Below, piece after piece: positions 1 to 10,176 of a DNA stretch of 64,000 nt. The notes beneath the pieces were generated by a model that had not been told where the DNA came from, ran no database searches, and saw only the letters and a program-made list of their open reading frames with translations. Position 1 is the first letter of the stretch. Every line of letters begins with the position of its first letter. The translations under genes and the position numbers were made by a program. The DNA is taken from NCBI GenBank assembly GCA_032717465.1, contig CM064671.1:52190998-52254997 (forward strand), given 5' to 3'. The DNA comes from Coenobita brevimanus (taxonomy: Eukaryota > Arthropoda > Malacostraca > Decapoda > Coenobitidae).

Positions 1-241
1 CACTGTATACTCGTATGACTGGTTGTGTCACGTGTAAGGCACAGTTGTGTGAAACTTTCCCGAGCCTGGGGGCTTTCCGATCAGGTGTCACACCTTCCTG
101 TATGTGGCATTCCTGACTATGAGAATGTGCAAACGCAACTTCCTGTAGCCCTAATCAGGACTTTTATCTAACCTCTAATTACGTTTGTATGTTACTAGCT
201 ATTATGTAGTGTTATGATATTTTAGAGTCCTAACAGAAGAT

Positions 242-1003
242 GATAAATGATGCATCGATTGAAGAAATTTTAATGCCAGTCATAAGGAAGTCAGAGGAGG
301 GAAATGTTGAACAGCACCGGAATCATCTAAGGTGGAAATGGAGGAGTAATTGTGAGTAAAGGGATCTGCTTTTTCAGTAGAAGAAACAACTACATAGCCA
401 TCACAGCAGAACAGAGGAAGGAAGGACAATGAAGTATAGTTGTAAGGAAAATTTTGCGGAAGGTGCCAGAAGAAGCAAGAAGAAACTGAGTCAGAGAGCT
501 TGGAACATTTAGTACGAATGGAGTGAATAACACACTTAGCATGGTTCCAGGCAGAGACCTAAATGAGATGGGATTTAATGGTGAGTCGGTTGTGGTGCCA
601 TTTGTAGGCCTTCTCCTTGTTGTGGACAGCAACAGAACAAATGTGATTAAACCATTATTTTTTTTTTCATTAGCCATAGAATAACAGAAAGGAATGTATG
701 CTACCACGCCCAAAACAACAACCTCTGTAATGTGCAAGGCACACTCAGATGGCTCTCGGCCATGAAAGCTATACTCATTCCAAGGAAAAACAAAGAAGTA
801 CCAACTTAGGGCTGCCCAATAAGCAGCTTCAATATGCCACAGCCACCGATTCCTGGAATGGTCTACAGGACTTAATGGAGTTATAAGACCTGTCAAGGTG
901 ATAAGACTGTTGTCAGAGGGGCGTAATGGAGAGATGAGACTAACAGCACAGGTAGAAGGATTAGTTATAAGGAAGGGGTCAAGTATGTTTGAACTCTCTC
1001 CTG
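242..1003 (-). pseudogene. Jockey-like non-LTR fragment (jockey-1 family)
   Basis: This is the endonuclease end and the linker before reverse transcriptase of a non-LTR retrotransposon. The minus-strand translation runs parallel to that of the fuller copy at 25334-28267: both share SSNILD, then a segment with [11 protein letters not shown], and the nucleotide match continues down to about position 242. The frame is broken after about residue 130 of the 390-1049 open stretch. No reverse transcriptase motif remains. The match to jockey-1 ends near position 1003, where a different family continues on the same strand. Confidence 0.75.
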
Positions 1004-1745
1004 CTGCTAAGATATGAGGAAATCCATGCAACAAAAGACGATAGGACATAGCAAAAGAGTTAGGATAACAGTGTCACTCTTTGTCTAAAACTTTATGAAT
1101 ATCAAGGACTACTGCATGGATTTCTCCATATTGGTCAGCTGAATGAAAGACTGTATGAATAATGAAATTGTGTATAGCAATAGTTGATCTCCTATGGCGA
1201 GAACCATATTGTCTGTCACTAATTAAATTGATGGATCAAGATGCTTATGAATGTGTGTACTAATCCCTGCTACGTTGATTTTTTTGCTAGGTAGTTCACC
1301 TCTCCTTAATCTTTGTTTTATAACCCTTGTAAACTGGACATCGTATGAGGCTTACAACCTGACCTGTGCGGACCTTCAGTGTGCCTCATATGAGTAGCAG
1401 TGCAGCAAAGGTTAATGACAATCTTTAATACGTTACCAAGATGTGACTGTATGTAGTCATAGGGATCGGAAGAACTTCTCTTTAGAATTTAATGGCTATT
1501 GATTCCTTTTCCAAGAATTAGGGAATAAAAATGTACATATACATAGAATATCACAGCTAGAACAGAAGCAAGTTCTGGGGAACCTTTTTTTTTTTTTTTC
1601 AAAACTGTCGGAGTATCATCTGGACCTGGAATTATGTTGGCTGATAAACTACATAGGATAGATATTATGTATCTAGTCTATACCTTTATTGGAGCAATTT
1701 TGGAAGGGTCACGTTCTAGTACAGGAATGTTCTGTCTGACTTATT
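1000..1745 (-). pseudogene. Jockey-like RT fragment (jockey-2 family), first part
   Basis: The sequence aligns by eye with 48160-48745, the reverse transcriptase part of the jockey-2 copy at 47103-49192. Shared stretches include the region encoding the FDRVW-like motif, the YGFR-like motif and the A-rich segment near 1590-1610. It is full of stops and small indels and has no open frame worth listing. It begins at the jockey-1 junction near 1000 and stops near 1745, where unrelated DNA intervenes before the match resumes at 2066. Confidence 0.65.
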
Positions 1746-2065
1746 CTTCGGAAGTGTCCACACATGTGCTGGAATAAGTGATGAAAACATGAAAACATCA
1801 TAATGATGAACAAGCTCCAAACACCGTAGTGTCCAGATCATATTGGCAACATCATGATGAAGTCTCAGTTGTCTCTGATGGACACACTTACAACATCAAC
1901 TCTATTGCCAGAAAGTTCAAAGTGGCACTGAAACATGTGTGCATACATCTGTCGAAATACTGCTGCATACATGTATACAAACATTTTGCCAGCTGTGAGC
2001 GTCAACAAATGCTCAAGGAAATGTGTACTGTAGATGCGCCCTAAGGTAGAAGTTCAGGTAAACAT
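1746..2065. other. Unidentified insert inside the jockey-2 fragment
   Basis: About 320 bp separate the two halves of the jockey-2 match (1000-1745 and 2066-2440). It carries a 71-codon plus-strand open stretch (1829-2044) that I do not recognise. The stretch is short, lacks an obvious domain and may be chance. I see no clear terminal repeats or target duplication. It could be an insertion, or unrelated filler from repair. Confidence 0.35.
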
Positions 2066-2440
2066 AGTGGCATAAATGTTAGCGTTTCCAAGAGGGTCAT
2101 TTACAGTCTTTCCATCTGCAGATTTTATTGAGAGACTGGTGATGTCGTGTTACAGTACTTCTGAACAAACTGGCAGTTGACCACAATATTCTATTTCCAT
2201 TAGGATTATTTAACAGATTATCCATTAATGTAGATGCTTGGTTATGTAGAAGGTTTGACTTGCCGAAAATTATTTCTGCTTTTCGTTGTTTCTAACAATT
2301 TTAAGTTGTTTGGGGGATTCAGTAGTTTTTATTTAAGTAATAGTTTTATGGGTCTGCTCTGGCACAGTTGCTGTTGTACCGTTTAAGTGAGTCTGATCTT
2401 TTAGCAAATCATTGACCTGGTATGAATATTTCATACCAGC
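2066..2440 (-). pseudogene. Jockey-2 fragment, second part (EN-RT linker)
   Basis: The sequence aligns with 48790-49150 of the jockey-2 copy on the minus strand. Shared landmarks include the region encoding NPNDNRIFW-like residues and the stretch encoding the basic linker KRSNSPKWFDGN. It continues the 1000-1745 fragment in the same order, so both parts derive from one insertion. No open frame survives. Confidence 0.6.
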
Positions 2441-2860
2441 TAGTATTCAGTCATTATTATGTGACTGAGCAGAATTCATGTCAGTGGAGAAGGCAGACTG
2501 CAATGGAATTTTAGCAGCATAATTGAGGCCTTGCATGCCACAAGGTGTGAAGAGCCATACCTGCTGAAACCTGTTTTTTTTTCCATCAGTTGCTCCCTCA
2601 AACATTATCCTATGACCGTGCAAAGTCGCTTTGCTCAATTCCAATTAGTGCAATAAGGATGAATGTCTGAAGTGAGAAGTGTGCCCTAAGCGACCTTGTT
2701 CACACCTGGTGTGGAGTGTAGGCTCTGTTATATGCCACAAAGGGTAAAGTCCATTCGTACGTCAATCTGTCAATCAATCTAGTCATCCTTCAGCTTATTA
2801 ATGGTATTGTGCTTTGTAACCCATGGATTGCACAATTACCCTTTTTATCCCATCTCATTG
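2441..2860. other. Stretch with no recognisable gene
   Basis: I see only short chance open frames here, including a 65-codon minus-strand one at 2447-2644 with no recognisable domain. There are no long repeats or tract signals. Confidence 0.5.
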
Positions 2861-2864
2861 TGTG

Positions 2865-3155
2865 CAAAAAATGAAGGATTTTTTTTAGTTTTATTTTAAT
2901 ATAAGCTTGAAGATAAACATCCAGGGCATCACCTGGTGGAAAAAAAAAAAAAAAATTCTCTTTCCGTCTTTGCGTATGGCCATGTGTAAGTTTATGTAAG
3001 GGAGTCGTGAAAAAATGAAATGACATTATTTTGTTGTTTTTGCTTATCATAAACTTGAAGATAAACATCCACGGCATCATCTGGTGAAAAAAAAAAATCT
3101 CTCTCTCTCCATCTTTGCCTAGCGCCATGCATAAGTTTTCATAGGGGTCAAGTAG
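2865..3155. repeat. Imperfect tandem duplication, about 149-bp period
   Basis: Two neighbouring segments share the same order of landmarks: a CTTGAAGATAAACATCCA block (near 2906 and 3054), a GGCATCA-CTGGTG block, an A-run of 10-16 bases, a CTCT stretch and a GCCATG-CATAAG-like end. The shared blocks are about 149 bp apart. The 112-codon minus-strand open stretch over this region is a product of the duplication and I do not read it as a protein. Confidence 0.6.
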
Positions 3156-3380
3156 TTAACGGAGATGCACAGCAAGCTGTGGCTTGCAACACAATGCTAC
3201 CCAGCCTGAGCTGTGGCTCGCAATCCACGTGTTAACTAATAAACTAAATGTGCCTTGCATTTTTCTTTTATTTTACAGAGTAAACCCCAAGCTTTGACAG
3301 ATATGTATTTGGGTGCCCTTTGAGCACCGATACTGGGGCGGCTCTTTGCACTTTACCGTTTTCTTTGATATTGCCCTTAA

Positions 3381-4138
3381 CCCGCCCCATCCCGTCGACG
3401 TATGGGTACGTTGCAACGATTTGCATTTGCCAGTCCCAGCGACGTACCAGTACGTTGTGCAATTGCAAGGTCCCTAATTTGCACAATTTTCAATTTTCGC
3501 ACGTGATTTTTCGTATGTATACACGGGACACCTTCCTCTATTCCTCTACAAGATGCCAAGCAGGGACAATGCTTTACACCGCATAATCTCCCCCCTTCCC
3601 CCCTCATGCCATTGTCTTGGCAATGGACCTGTTACCAGTGACCTGGCTAGTAAAGATATTCAGGGCCAGAGTGATTCCCCAATCGATGACAATGTGGAGG
3701 ACAATGTTTACATAGCATTAGAAGAAGAAACAGCCAGAAATAATGATCAGGTAATGTGGCAAAAAAAGGTCAGGTATGGTGATCAGTTAGTGAGTGAAAC
3801 AATGCTTATCATGCCTATATTACTGCTTGAAAACCAATATACTCTCATACTACATATACATTCGTACCAAGTAAATAAATAAATACCGTTTATGAGTGGA
3901 TAAAATAGTTACCCTCCCATAGAACTCGTTTTCTTTGGTGCCAGCATGATAGAAAACCCAGTCAGGTAAGGAGGAACTCCTACCTGGATTGGGTATTTTA
4001 AACCTCAGGTGAGTGATTTCTCTATGAATTTTTGATGTTTCTCACCAAAAGCGAAGGTTTTAGCCAAAAATTTTTTTTTCGAAAATACCTCGGGACTGGG
4101 GGATGTCGGAGGTGCGGAAAACCTCGGAACGTGACGGG
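3381..4138. mobile_element. Candidate TTAA-bounded (piggyBac-type) non-autonomous element
   Basis: A TTAA at 3377-3380 is followed inward by CCCGCCCC. A TTAA at 4139-4142 is preceded by a sequence whose reverse complement reads TTAACCCGTCACG. The shared terminus TTAACCCG plus TTAA flanks fits piggyBac-type insertion. The interior has a 110-codon plus-strand open stretch (3553-3882) that is acidic in the middle, which loosely recalls piggyBac N-termini but lacks a catalytic domain. The short inverted match leaves chance possible. Confidence 0.35.
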
Positions 4139-4141
4139 TTA

Positions 4142-4525
4142 AAAAACAACTTACCTTTATCATAGTATTGGACGAATATGAAACTTTATTGGTTTGAACA
4201 AGAAAAACAAAACAAAAATGGCTGCAAAATGCTCACAAAGTCTGGCAAGACTCTAGCAATTTTTTTTTTTTCTGTTGATGATGTAATTATCACATCAAAA
4301 ATATTATTGTGCCAAATATCTTAGATACTGCCCTTAAGGTACTCATCTTTTTATACCTTATGTCGAAATTATAAACAAAAACTAAAAAATAACATTTCTA
4401 TGAACTTTTTTTTTTAATACCACAAGGCTTTGAAGGCAATTTGCGGAAAATATAAATGTGCCATTTTGCCCCTTGTGGCGTGCAGGAACTTAAGTTCTAA
4501 AACCATTCCAGTCTTCCTTATCAAT
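4142..4525. other. AT-rich stretch with no gene
   Basis: This stretch contains T and A homopolymer runs and no open frame or domain I can support. Confidence 0.5.
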
Positions 4526-4529
4526 GTGC

Positions 4530-4850
4530 CATCTTGTCACAGTGACTGGTTCAGAAGGGGGACATCTGAGGCAATTGCCGAATGATTCTCTGATGAGATT
4601 GTGGTCGGAGGATCCAAGTGGTTATTGTATCTATATTCTGTATTGATTTGGGTTACCTGTCACGAATATGTCCAAGGGATGGGCGCTCTGGCCAGGATTA
4701 CCTGGTTTCCTGGTTAGTTTTTTTTTTTACCCTTTGTGTGAGATGAAGCGATCAAACAGCTCACACTCTGGATCAGTGTCATCAAACATGGAGTAATGCA
4801 AATGATGGACGTTAAAATCAACACAGAAATTTCATAGTAAGAGTGAGGTA
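4530..4850 (-). pseudogene. Non-LTR endonuclease fragment
   Basis: The minus-strand translation contains GSSDHNLI, the conserved SDH motif of the APE-type endonuclease of non-LTR retrotransposons. The following nucleotides match the order seen in jockey-1 at 27490-27760. Stops interrupt the frame. It is best read as a jockey-superfamily remnant. Confidence 0.5.
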
Positions 4851-4949
4851 AAAGCTGGTCAACTGTGCCAATATGGAGTAAAATGCACTAGATTCTGATG
4901 GGGCACTGGGGGAGCACTTAACTATAGTTATAGTTGGTTATGTTAAGTC

Positions 4950-5839
4950 TTAAGGGTCACATGTTGCTGTGGATGGAAGAATAGATGTAGAGGTGAAGTT
5001 TAGAATGAATGAAGTAGGAAAGGTGCTGGGAGGAATGAAAAAAAGTGTGTAGATGTGTTTGCTTAGAATGGATGTGAAGAGAAAGCTGTATGAAGGCGTG
5101 GTGGTACCAACTGTATTATAAGGGGTTGAAAAATGAAATAAGGGTGTAGCAGAAATGAAGAGTTTGAATGTAATGGAGATGAGGAATCTGAGGAGTATGT
5201 GTGAAGTGACGCGTATGGATTGAGAAATGATGAAGTGCAAAGGCAAGCTGGAGTTATGTGTGAGATGGCTGAAGGAGTTGAACATATAGTGTTGTGATGG
5301 TTTGGGCATATGGAGAAATCTGATGAAGAGCTATTGGAGAAAAAGATAACTGGATCAGATGTGAGAAGTGAAAGGCTGAGAGGAAGACCACAAATAGGAT
5401 GGATGGGTAGTGTGATGAGAGCGTTAGATGTGAAAGGGATGTCAGCAGAGCGAGGAAGAGCTATGCATTATAAGGATGACTGGAGAGAAACTGTGAATGA
5501 ATAAATGGTGATGCAGCCCCGAGGGGATATTCTCCCACATTTGGTCTGATCAGCTGATCAGGTCAGATGCAGGTAAGGGGGTGGGTCCATTATGATGTGT
5601 CATGGGTAAACCAGCTCTGCTGTTGGACCCTACTGCACACGTCACTGATTGCCCTGTTCAATTGTCCCTCGTGCGGTGTGGTGTGGTGAGGATCTTCCCT
5701 TCTCCCCTTAGGACTAAGATACGAGTAACTATGTGTGAGTGTGTGTGGATGAGCAAACTGGGAGTGTGTTGTCCTGTCACGGCTATTACCCTTTTTGAGG
5801 GGGGATAGCAGCCTCGGTATATAGATAGATAGATAGATG
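4950..5839 (+). pseudogene. RTE-B non-LTR element, 3' end with (TAGA)n tail
   Basis: The plus strand encodes the C-terminal end of a reverse transcriptase-type protein followed by a 3' UTR. The longest open part (5310-5504) contains a segment ending RGRPQIGWMGSV, after a region encoding a FGHM-like motif. The region matches, in reverse orientation, the copy at 62110-63000, including the 3' UTR with its repeated TGATCAGCTGATCAGGTCAG-like palindrome. The element ends in (TAGA)n at 5819-5839. It is 5' truncated and carries stops and frameshifts. Confidence 0.7.
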
Positions 5840-6049
5840 GTTTTCATTTTTTATTCATGGTAAAGTTTTTAGGATGGAGGGTCAAGACTGATAGAGTCAC
5901 AGTATCCGGCTAAAAGCCGAATGTTGCATCGGATATGCGATATCCAGCATTTCACATTTTGGGGTGTTGGACTAGGCTTAGCTACAACAAATACTTGAGA
6001 GTTTATTTGTACAGTGTATATCTATATCTGCCTATTTACCTATCTATCT

Positions 6050-6147
<98 letters not shown>

Positions 6148-6203
6148 TATCAATCAATCTATATATATCTATATCTATCTATATATATTATATATATATA
6201 TAT
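6050..6203. repeat. (CT)n then (TA)n microsatellite
   Basis: A (CT)n run to about 6103 passes into (TA)n to about 6144, followed by TATC-like and TA-rich repeats up to the LTR. Open frames across it are repeat translations (SLSLS, IYIYI), not genes. Confidence 0.95.
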
Positions 6204-6991
6204 ATATACGGAACAGAGAAAGATAATGTACACTTTAAGTGAGAATACTAATAATCACTACTGTCCCGTAAAGGTCCAGGTTCAAAATAAAAGAGTTAGG
6301 TAAAATTACAAGTTAAAGTTTAATGCTTAAACTAACAACAAAACATTCAGGACTCATAAGGATAATGTAATGGCAAAAACAGGTTAAATATATGGTTAAT
6401 GCAATAGCCTCTATTAACACGAAATTAGCATGAGTAAATTTATCTAAGTAGCCCTGTTAAAATGAGATACCAGATAATACTCAGTGAATGCCAGATATAT
6501 TATTACAGATACAAAATATTGTTAATGATGGCTGACAACAAGAACCCTACATAAAATACAAAAACCTTACTAGGCCCAAGAATTAACCTTATGCTACACA
6601 GTACAAGAAAAAATGCAACAACAGTTATACTCAAATTACACACAGCTGCTAGATGGTTGGAGCCTTCCTGAGCACTCACAATAATAATAACTGTACAGGG
6701 GAGGACAGAGATGTGAGCAAAATGAGGAGTAGATCTAAGTGGCAATAATGCAGAGACTGAGCTCATTATATAGGGGCCAGCAGAGCTTGATACAACTTGT
6801 AAGAAGGACGCGCAAATGAAGCCATAGGGAACAAAGAGCTGACAATCCTGCTCTGAACAACAGAAAGGACGACTTACTCTACTATAACGGTAGAAGGGGG
6901 GGACTGAGGCAGAACACGCTCATGATCAAACATGCAGCATACTGTGCGTTAAAATTACACAAAGGATGATGAAATCATAGGCTATGTAACA
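6204..6991 (-). repeat. 3' LTR of the Gmr1-like element
   Basis: This is the left LTR, about 788 bp, matching 11778-12565 over its length. I count roughly a dozen substitutions by eye. On the minus strand it begins TGTTACATAGCC at 6991. Its other end should read GTAACA, but that terminus is eroded into the neighbouring (TA)n at about 6204-6208. Confidence 0.9.
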
Positions 6992-7000
6992 CCTCCCCAC
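6992..7000 (-). other. Polypurine tract
   Basis: On the minus strand the sequence GTGGGGAGG stands immediately before the LTR start TGTTACA. Position and composition fit the polypurine tract that primes plus-strand DNA synthesis. Confidence 0.75.
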
Positions 7001-7053
7001 AAAGAAAAAAGAAATTTACAAAGGAAATTTCTTATTATTCTAAAACAATCTGT

Positions 7054-10000
7054 CTAAAGTCTAGATAAGCAATCTGCAAAAACATTTTCTTTCCCCTTGA
7101 CATGCTGTATGTCTAATGAATACTCCTGAAGAAGTAGACTCCATCTTGTCAATCTCTGATTTTTATCTTTAAACTTACTAAGGAATTTCAGTGGGTTATG
7201 ATCGGTATAAATGACTATGGGGTCAAAACCAGAACACAAATAAAATGAAAAATGCTGTAAACCCAAAATCAAGGCCAAAAGCTCTTTCTCAATAGTTGTG
7301 TAGTTCTTTTGAGGTGGAGTGAACTTCTTACTGTAATAAGATACAGGGTGTTTAATACCCTGATCATCCTCTTGCAGCAAAACAGCCCCAGCTCCTGTAT
7401 CACTTGCGTCAACAGCCATTTTAAAAGGCTTAGCAAAATTTGGAGTAGCGAGCACTGGCTGATTTAATAGGATAGCTTTAAGTTTGTTGAAAGAGGATTC
7501 AGAATTATCGGTCCAGACAAATTTAACTCCCTTTTTCAGTAGGTCTGTAAGTGGTGATACAAGAATAGAAAAGTTAAGAACAAATCTCCTGTAATAACCT
7601 ACCATTCCCAAAAATCTTTGTAGCTCTTTCCTACTTTTAGGTCTGGGAAGATCACTTATAACCTGAACCTTAGCTCCTGGTGGTGCAACATGTCCATCTC
7701 CAATTACATACCCAAGGTACTGAACTTTAGCTTGACCAAACTCACACTTTGATAAATTAGCTACAAGATTAGCATGAACCAAACGCTCAAGAAATTTACT
7801 GACATGGCATAGGTGATCTTTCCAGTTGTCACTGAAGATTAATACATCATCAATATAAACAACACACCCTGCCAAACCCTCTGTTACAACATTCATGAGC
7901 TTCTGAAATGTGGCTGGTGCATTCTTCATACCATATGGCATTACAGAACATGCAAAAGTCTTTCCTAGTGTTACAAAACATGAGATCTCCCTAGCACGTT
8001 CAGTCATAGGTACTTGCCAGTATCCCTTTAACAAATCAAACTTACTTATGTACCTAGCCTTTCCGATCTTGTCTATGCAATCTTCCACGCGAGGGAGAGG
8101 GTAAGTGTCTGTTTTGGTTATCTGATTAACACGTCTGTAGTCGATGCAAAGCCGCTGTGACCCACCTGGCTTAGGGACTAGAGTGACAGGAGAACTCCAC
8201 TCGCTCTGACAGGGCTCAATCATCTTGTGGTCCAACAGGTAGCCAAGCTCCTTCTCGATGAGAGGAACTTTCACTGGGTTCACACGGTAAGGAGGCAGTT
8301 TAATTGGCTTTGCGTCTCCAACATCGACATCATGCATCAACACAGTGGTTCTTCCCGGAGTGGCACGGAACACTTGGGGGTACTCCTGCAGTAATGCCGA
8401 AAACTCCTGCCTTTCCTCGGGAGGTAGATGAGAAAGCTTAGTCTGGAGATCATTCATGATATCAGGATTCTTCCCCAAACTATCACTCAGGCTCATGCTG
8501 CATGGGAGAACTTCACTTGCAGACTCGGGTGGAACAGCTACAGTGCAGACTGGGTTATTTTCGTCCCGCCTGTGATATAACTTTAGCATGTTGATGTGAC
8601 ATAGTTGCTTGTTCTTTCTACGATCTGGTGTGGCGATGACATAGTTGACATCACTGAGTTTCTTCTCCACGAAATAAGGACCACAAAACTTGGCTTGAAG
8701 AGGTTGCCCATGAACCGGTAGCAGAATCAAAACCTGATCTCCTGGCTGAAAGTGGCGTAACCTGGACTTCTTATCATACCAAGTCTTCATCTTCTCCTGA
8801 GCAGCTCCTAAATTCTCTCTCGCCAGCTGTAAAGCAGTGGACAGCCGTTCTTTGAACTTCATCACATACTCCAGCAGGTTGACGTCATCTTCCTCCGACA
8901 GCCAGCATTCCTTGAGTAGCTTAAGGGGTCCTCTTACTTCATGGCCAAACAGTAGTTCAAAAGGTGAGAAGCCCAGTGATTCATTTGGAGATTCTCTTGC
9001 AGCAAACACAACGAATGGAAGACCTTTATCCCAGTCTTTCTGATGTTCCAAACAGTATTTCTTGAGCATCGATTTGAGTGTTTGATGATATCTCTCCAAC
9101 ACTCCTTGGGTCTGGGGATGGTAAGCTGAAGACGTGATCTGGGTGATGCCCAACTCTTTCAGAGACTGCTTGAAAACGTTTGACATGAAATTACTTCCCC
9201 GGTCTGACTGTACCTCCTTGGGCAGACCAAACTTTGTGAAGAACCCTAGCATTTCCTTAACCACGTTCTTTGCTGAGATATTTCTAAGTGGAATGGCTTC
9301 AGGATAACGAGTAGCCATATCAATCTGGGTCAACACATAAGAAAATCCTGAAGAAGTCTTAGGAAGAGGGCCCACAATATCCACCAACACACGGGTGAAT
9401 GGCGCCTCAAAAGGAGGAATGGGAACTAGAGGTGCAACCTTTTCGGTCTGATTACACTTCCCCACAACTTGACAGGTGTGACAAGACTTACAATACCAGG
9501 AAACATCCCTGAAGATACCTGGCCAGTAGAAGTGTTTCAAAATGCGTGCCACAGTCTTCCTCACTCCAAGGTGTCCTGCCAAACTGGAATCATGAGCCAC
9601 TCTAATGATATCCTGCCTACAAACACGAGGGATGACAACTTGATGTACAACCTCCCATTCACAGTCGGCTGATGCTGTTGGGGGTCTCCACTTCCTCATA
9701 AGTACTCCTGACTTTATATAATAACAAGTAGAAGCACCAGCTGACTCTTCCTCACTGCAAGCAGAGTTAGCAAGACCTTTCAACTCAGGGACAGCAACCT
9801 GCAACTCAACCAACTCTTGACGAGACAAATTATCAACATTACGGGGCACTGCCTCATCTGGTGAGTGGTCCAAATTAGCAAGAAAAGTGTCAGCTAGGAT
9901 AACATCATCATCATCATTATCCTCTAAATCACCAGTAACTTTAGACTTAGCCCTAGTGACAGCACATGCAGGGAACACATCGGGGACATCACAATCCTGG

Positions 10001-10176
10001 GTCGCAGCCACTGGCTCACTAGACAACTGAGGAGCTGGACACACTTGACTTCCACCAATATCATTTCCAAGTAAGAAAGTTACACCTGACATTGGGAGTG
10101 TCTCAACCAACCCAACCATAACGGAACCATTAGCAAAACCAGACTCTAAATTCACTCTGCACAGAGGGACAGAGAA
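7054..10176 (-). CDS. pol: Pol: protease end, integrase, reverse transcriptase, RNase H
   Basis: This is an open stretch of about 1040 codons without internal stops; residues are counted from 10155. It starts inside the retropepsin domain (FLLGND near residue 27). Integrase follows: an H2C2 zinc module (residues about 186-225), then catalytic D near 258, D near 316 (SDRGSNF) and E near 352 (VLERYHQ). A GPY/F module lies near 490 (CGPYFVEKK). Reverse transcriptase comes next with YIDD near 767, then RNase H with VDASDTGAG near 913 and TDHNPL near 988. Having integrase ahead of reverse transcriptase is the Gmr1 hallmark. The upstream stop at 10177-10179 lies in the same frame as the gag-protease stretch, so expression would need readthrough, or the stop is a mutation. 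The catalytic residues of integrase and RT look intact. Confidence 0.93.
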   Translation of the reverse strand, partial: FSVPLCRVNLESGFANGSVMVGLVETLPMSGVTFLLGNDIGGSQVCPAPQLSSEPVAATQDCDVPDVFPACAVTRAKSKVTGDLEDNDDDDVILADTFLANLDHSPDEAVPRNVDNLSRQELVELQVAVPELKGLANSACSEEESAGASTCYYIKSGVLMRKWRPPTASADCEWEVVHQVVIPRVCRQDIIRVAHDSSLAGHLGVRKTVARILKHFYWPGIFRDVSWYCKSCHTCQVVGKCNQTEKVAPLVPIPPFEAPFTRVLVDIVGPLPKTSSGFSYVLTQIDMATRYPEAIPLRNISAKNVVKEMLGFFTKFGLPKEVQSDRGSNFMSNVFKQSLKELGITQITSSAYHPQTQGVLERYHQTLKSMLKKYCLEHQKDWDKGLPFVVFAARESPNESLGFSPFELLFGHEVRGPLKLLKECWLSEEDDVNLLEYVMKFKERLSTALQLARENLGAAQEKMKTWYDKKSRLRHFQPGDQVLILLPVHGQPLQAKFCGPYFVEKKLSDVNYVIATPDRRKNKQLCHINMLKLYHRRDENNPVCTVAVPPESASEVLPCSMSLSDSLGKNPDIMNDLQTKLSHLPPEERQEFSALLQEYPQVFRATPGRTTVLMHDVDVGDAKPIKLPPYRVNPVKVPLIEKELGYLLDHKMIEPCQSEWSSPVTLVPKPGGSQRLCIDYRRVNQITKTDTYPLPRVEDCIDKIGKARYISKFDLLKGYWQVPMTERAREISCFVTLGKTFACSVMPYGMKNAPATFQKLMNVVTEGLAGCVVYIDDVLIFSDNWKDHLCHVSKFLERLVHANLVANLSKCEFGQAKVQYLGYVIGDGHVAPPGAKVQVISDLPRPKSRKELQRFLGMVGYYRRFVLNFSILVSPLTDLLKKGVKFVWTDNSESSFNKLKAILLNQPVLATPNFAKPFKMAVDASDTGAGAVLLQEDDQGIKHPVSYYSKKFTPPQKNYTTIEKELLALILGLQHFSFYLCSGFDPIVIYTDHNPLKFLSKFKDKNQRLTRWSLLLQEYSLDIQHVKGKENVFADCLSRL

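Noticed and set aside
1..241. A gene or repeat in the first 241 bases
   Set aside because: No open frame or repeat I can support; too short to judge.
3553..3882. A complete small host protein gene
   Set aside because: It lies inside a TTAA-bounded candidate element, has no recognisable domain and ends in AT-rich sequence.
6014..6303. Open frames translating to long S-L and I-Y repeats
   Set aside because: They read through (CT)n and (TA)n microsatellites. No unique sequence supports a gene.
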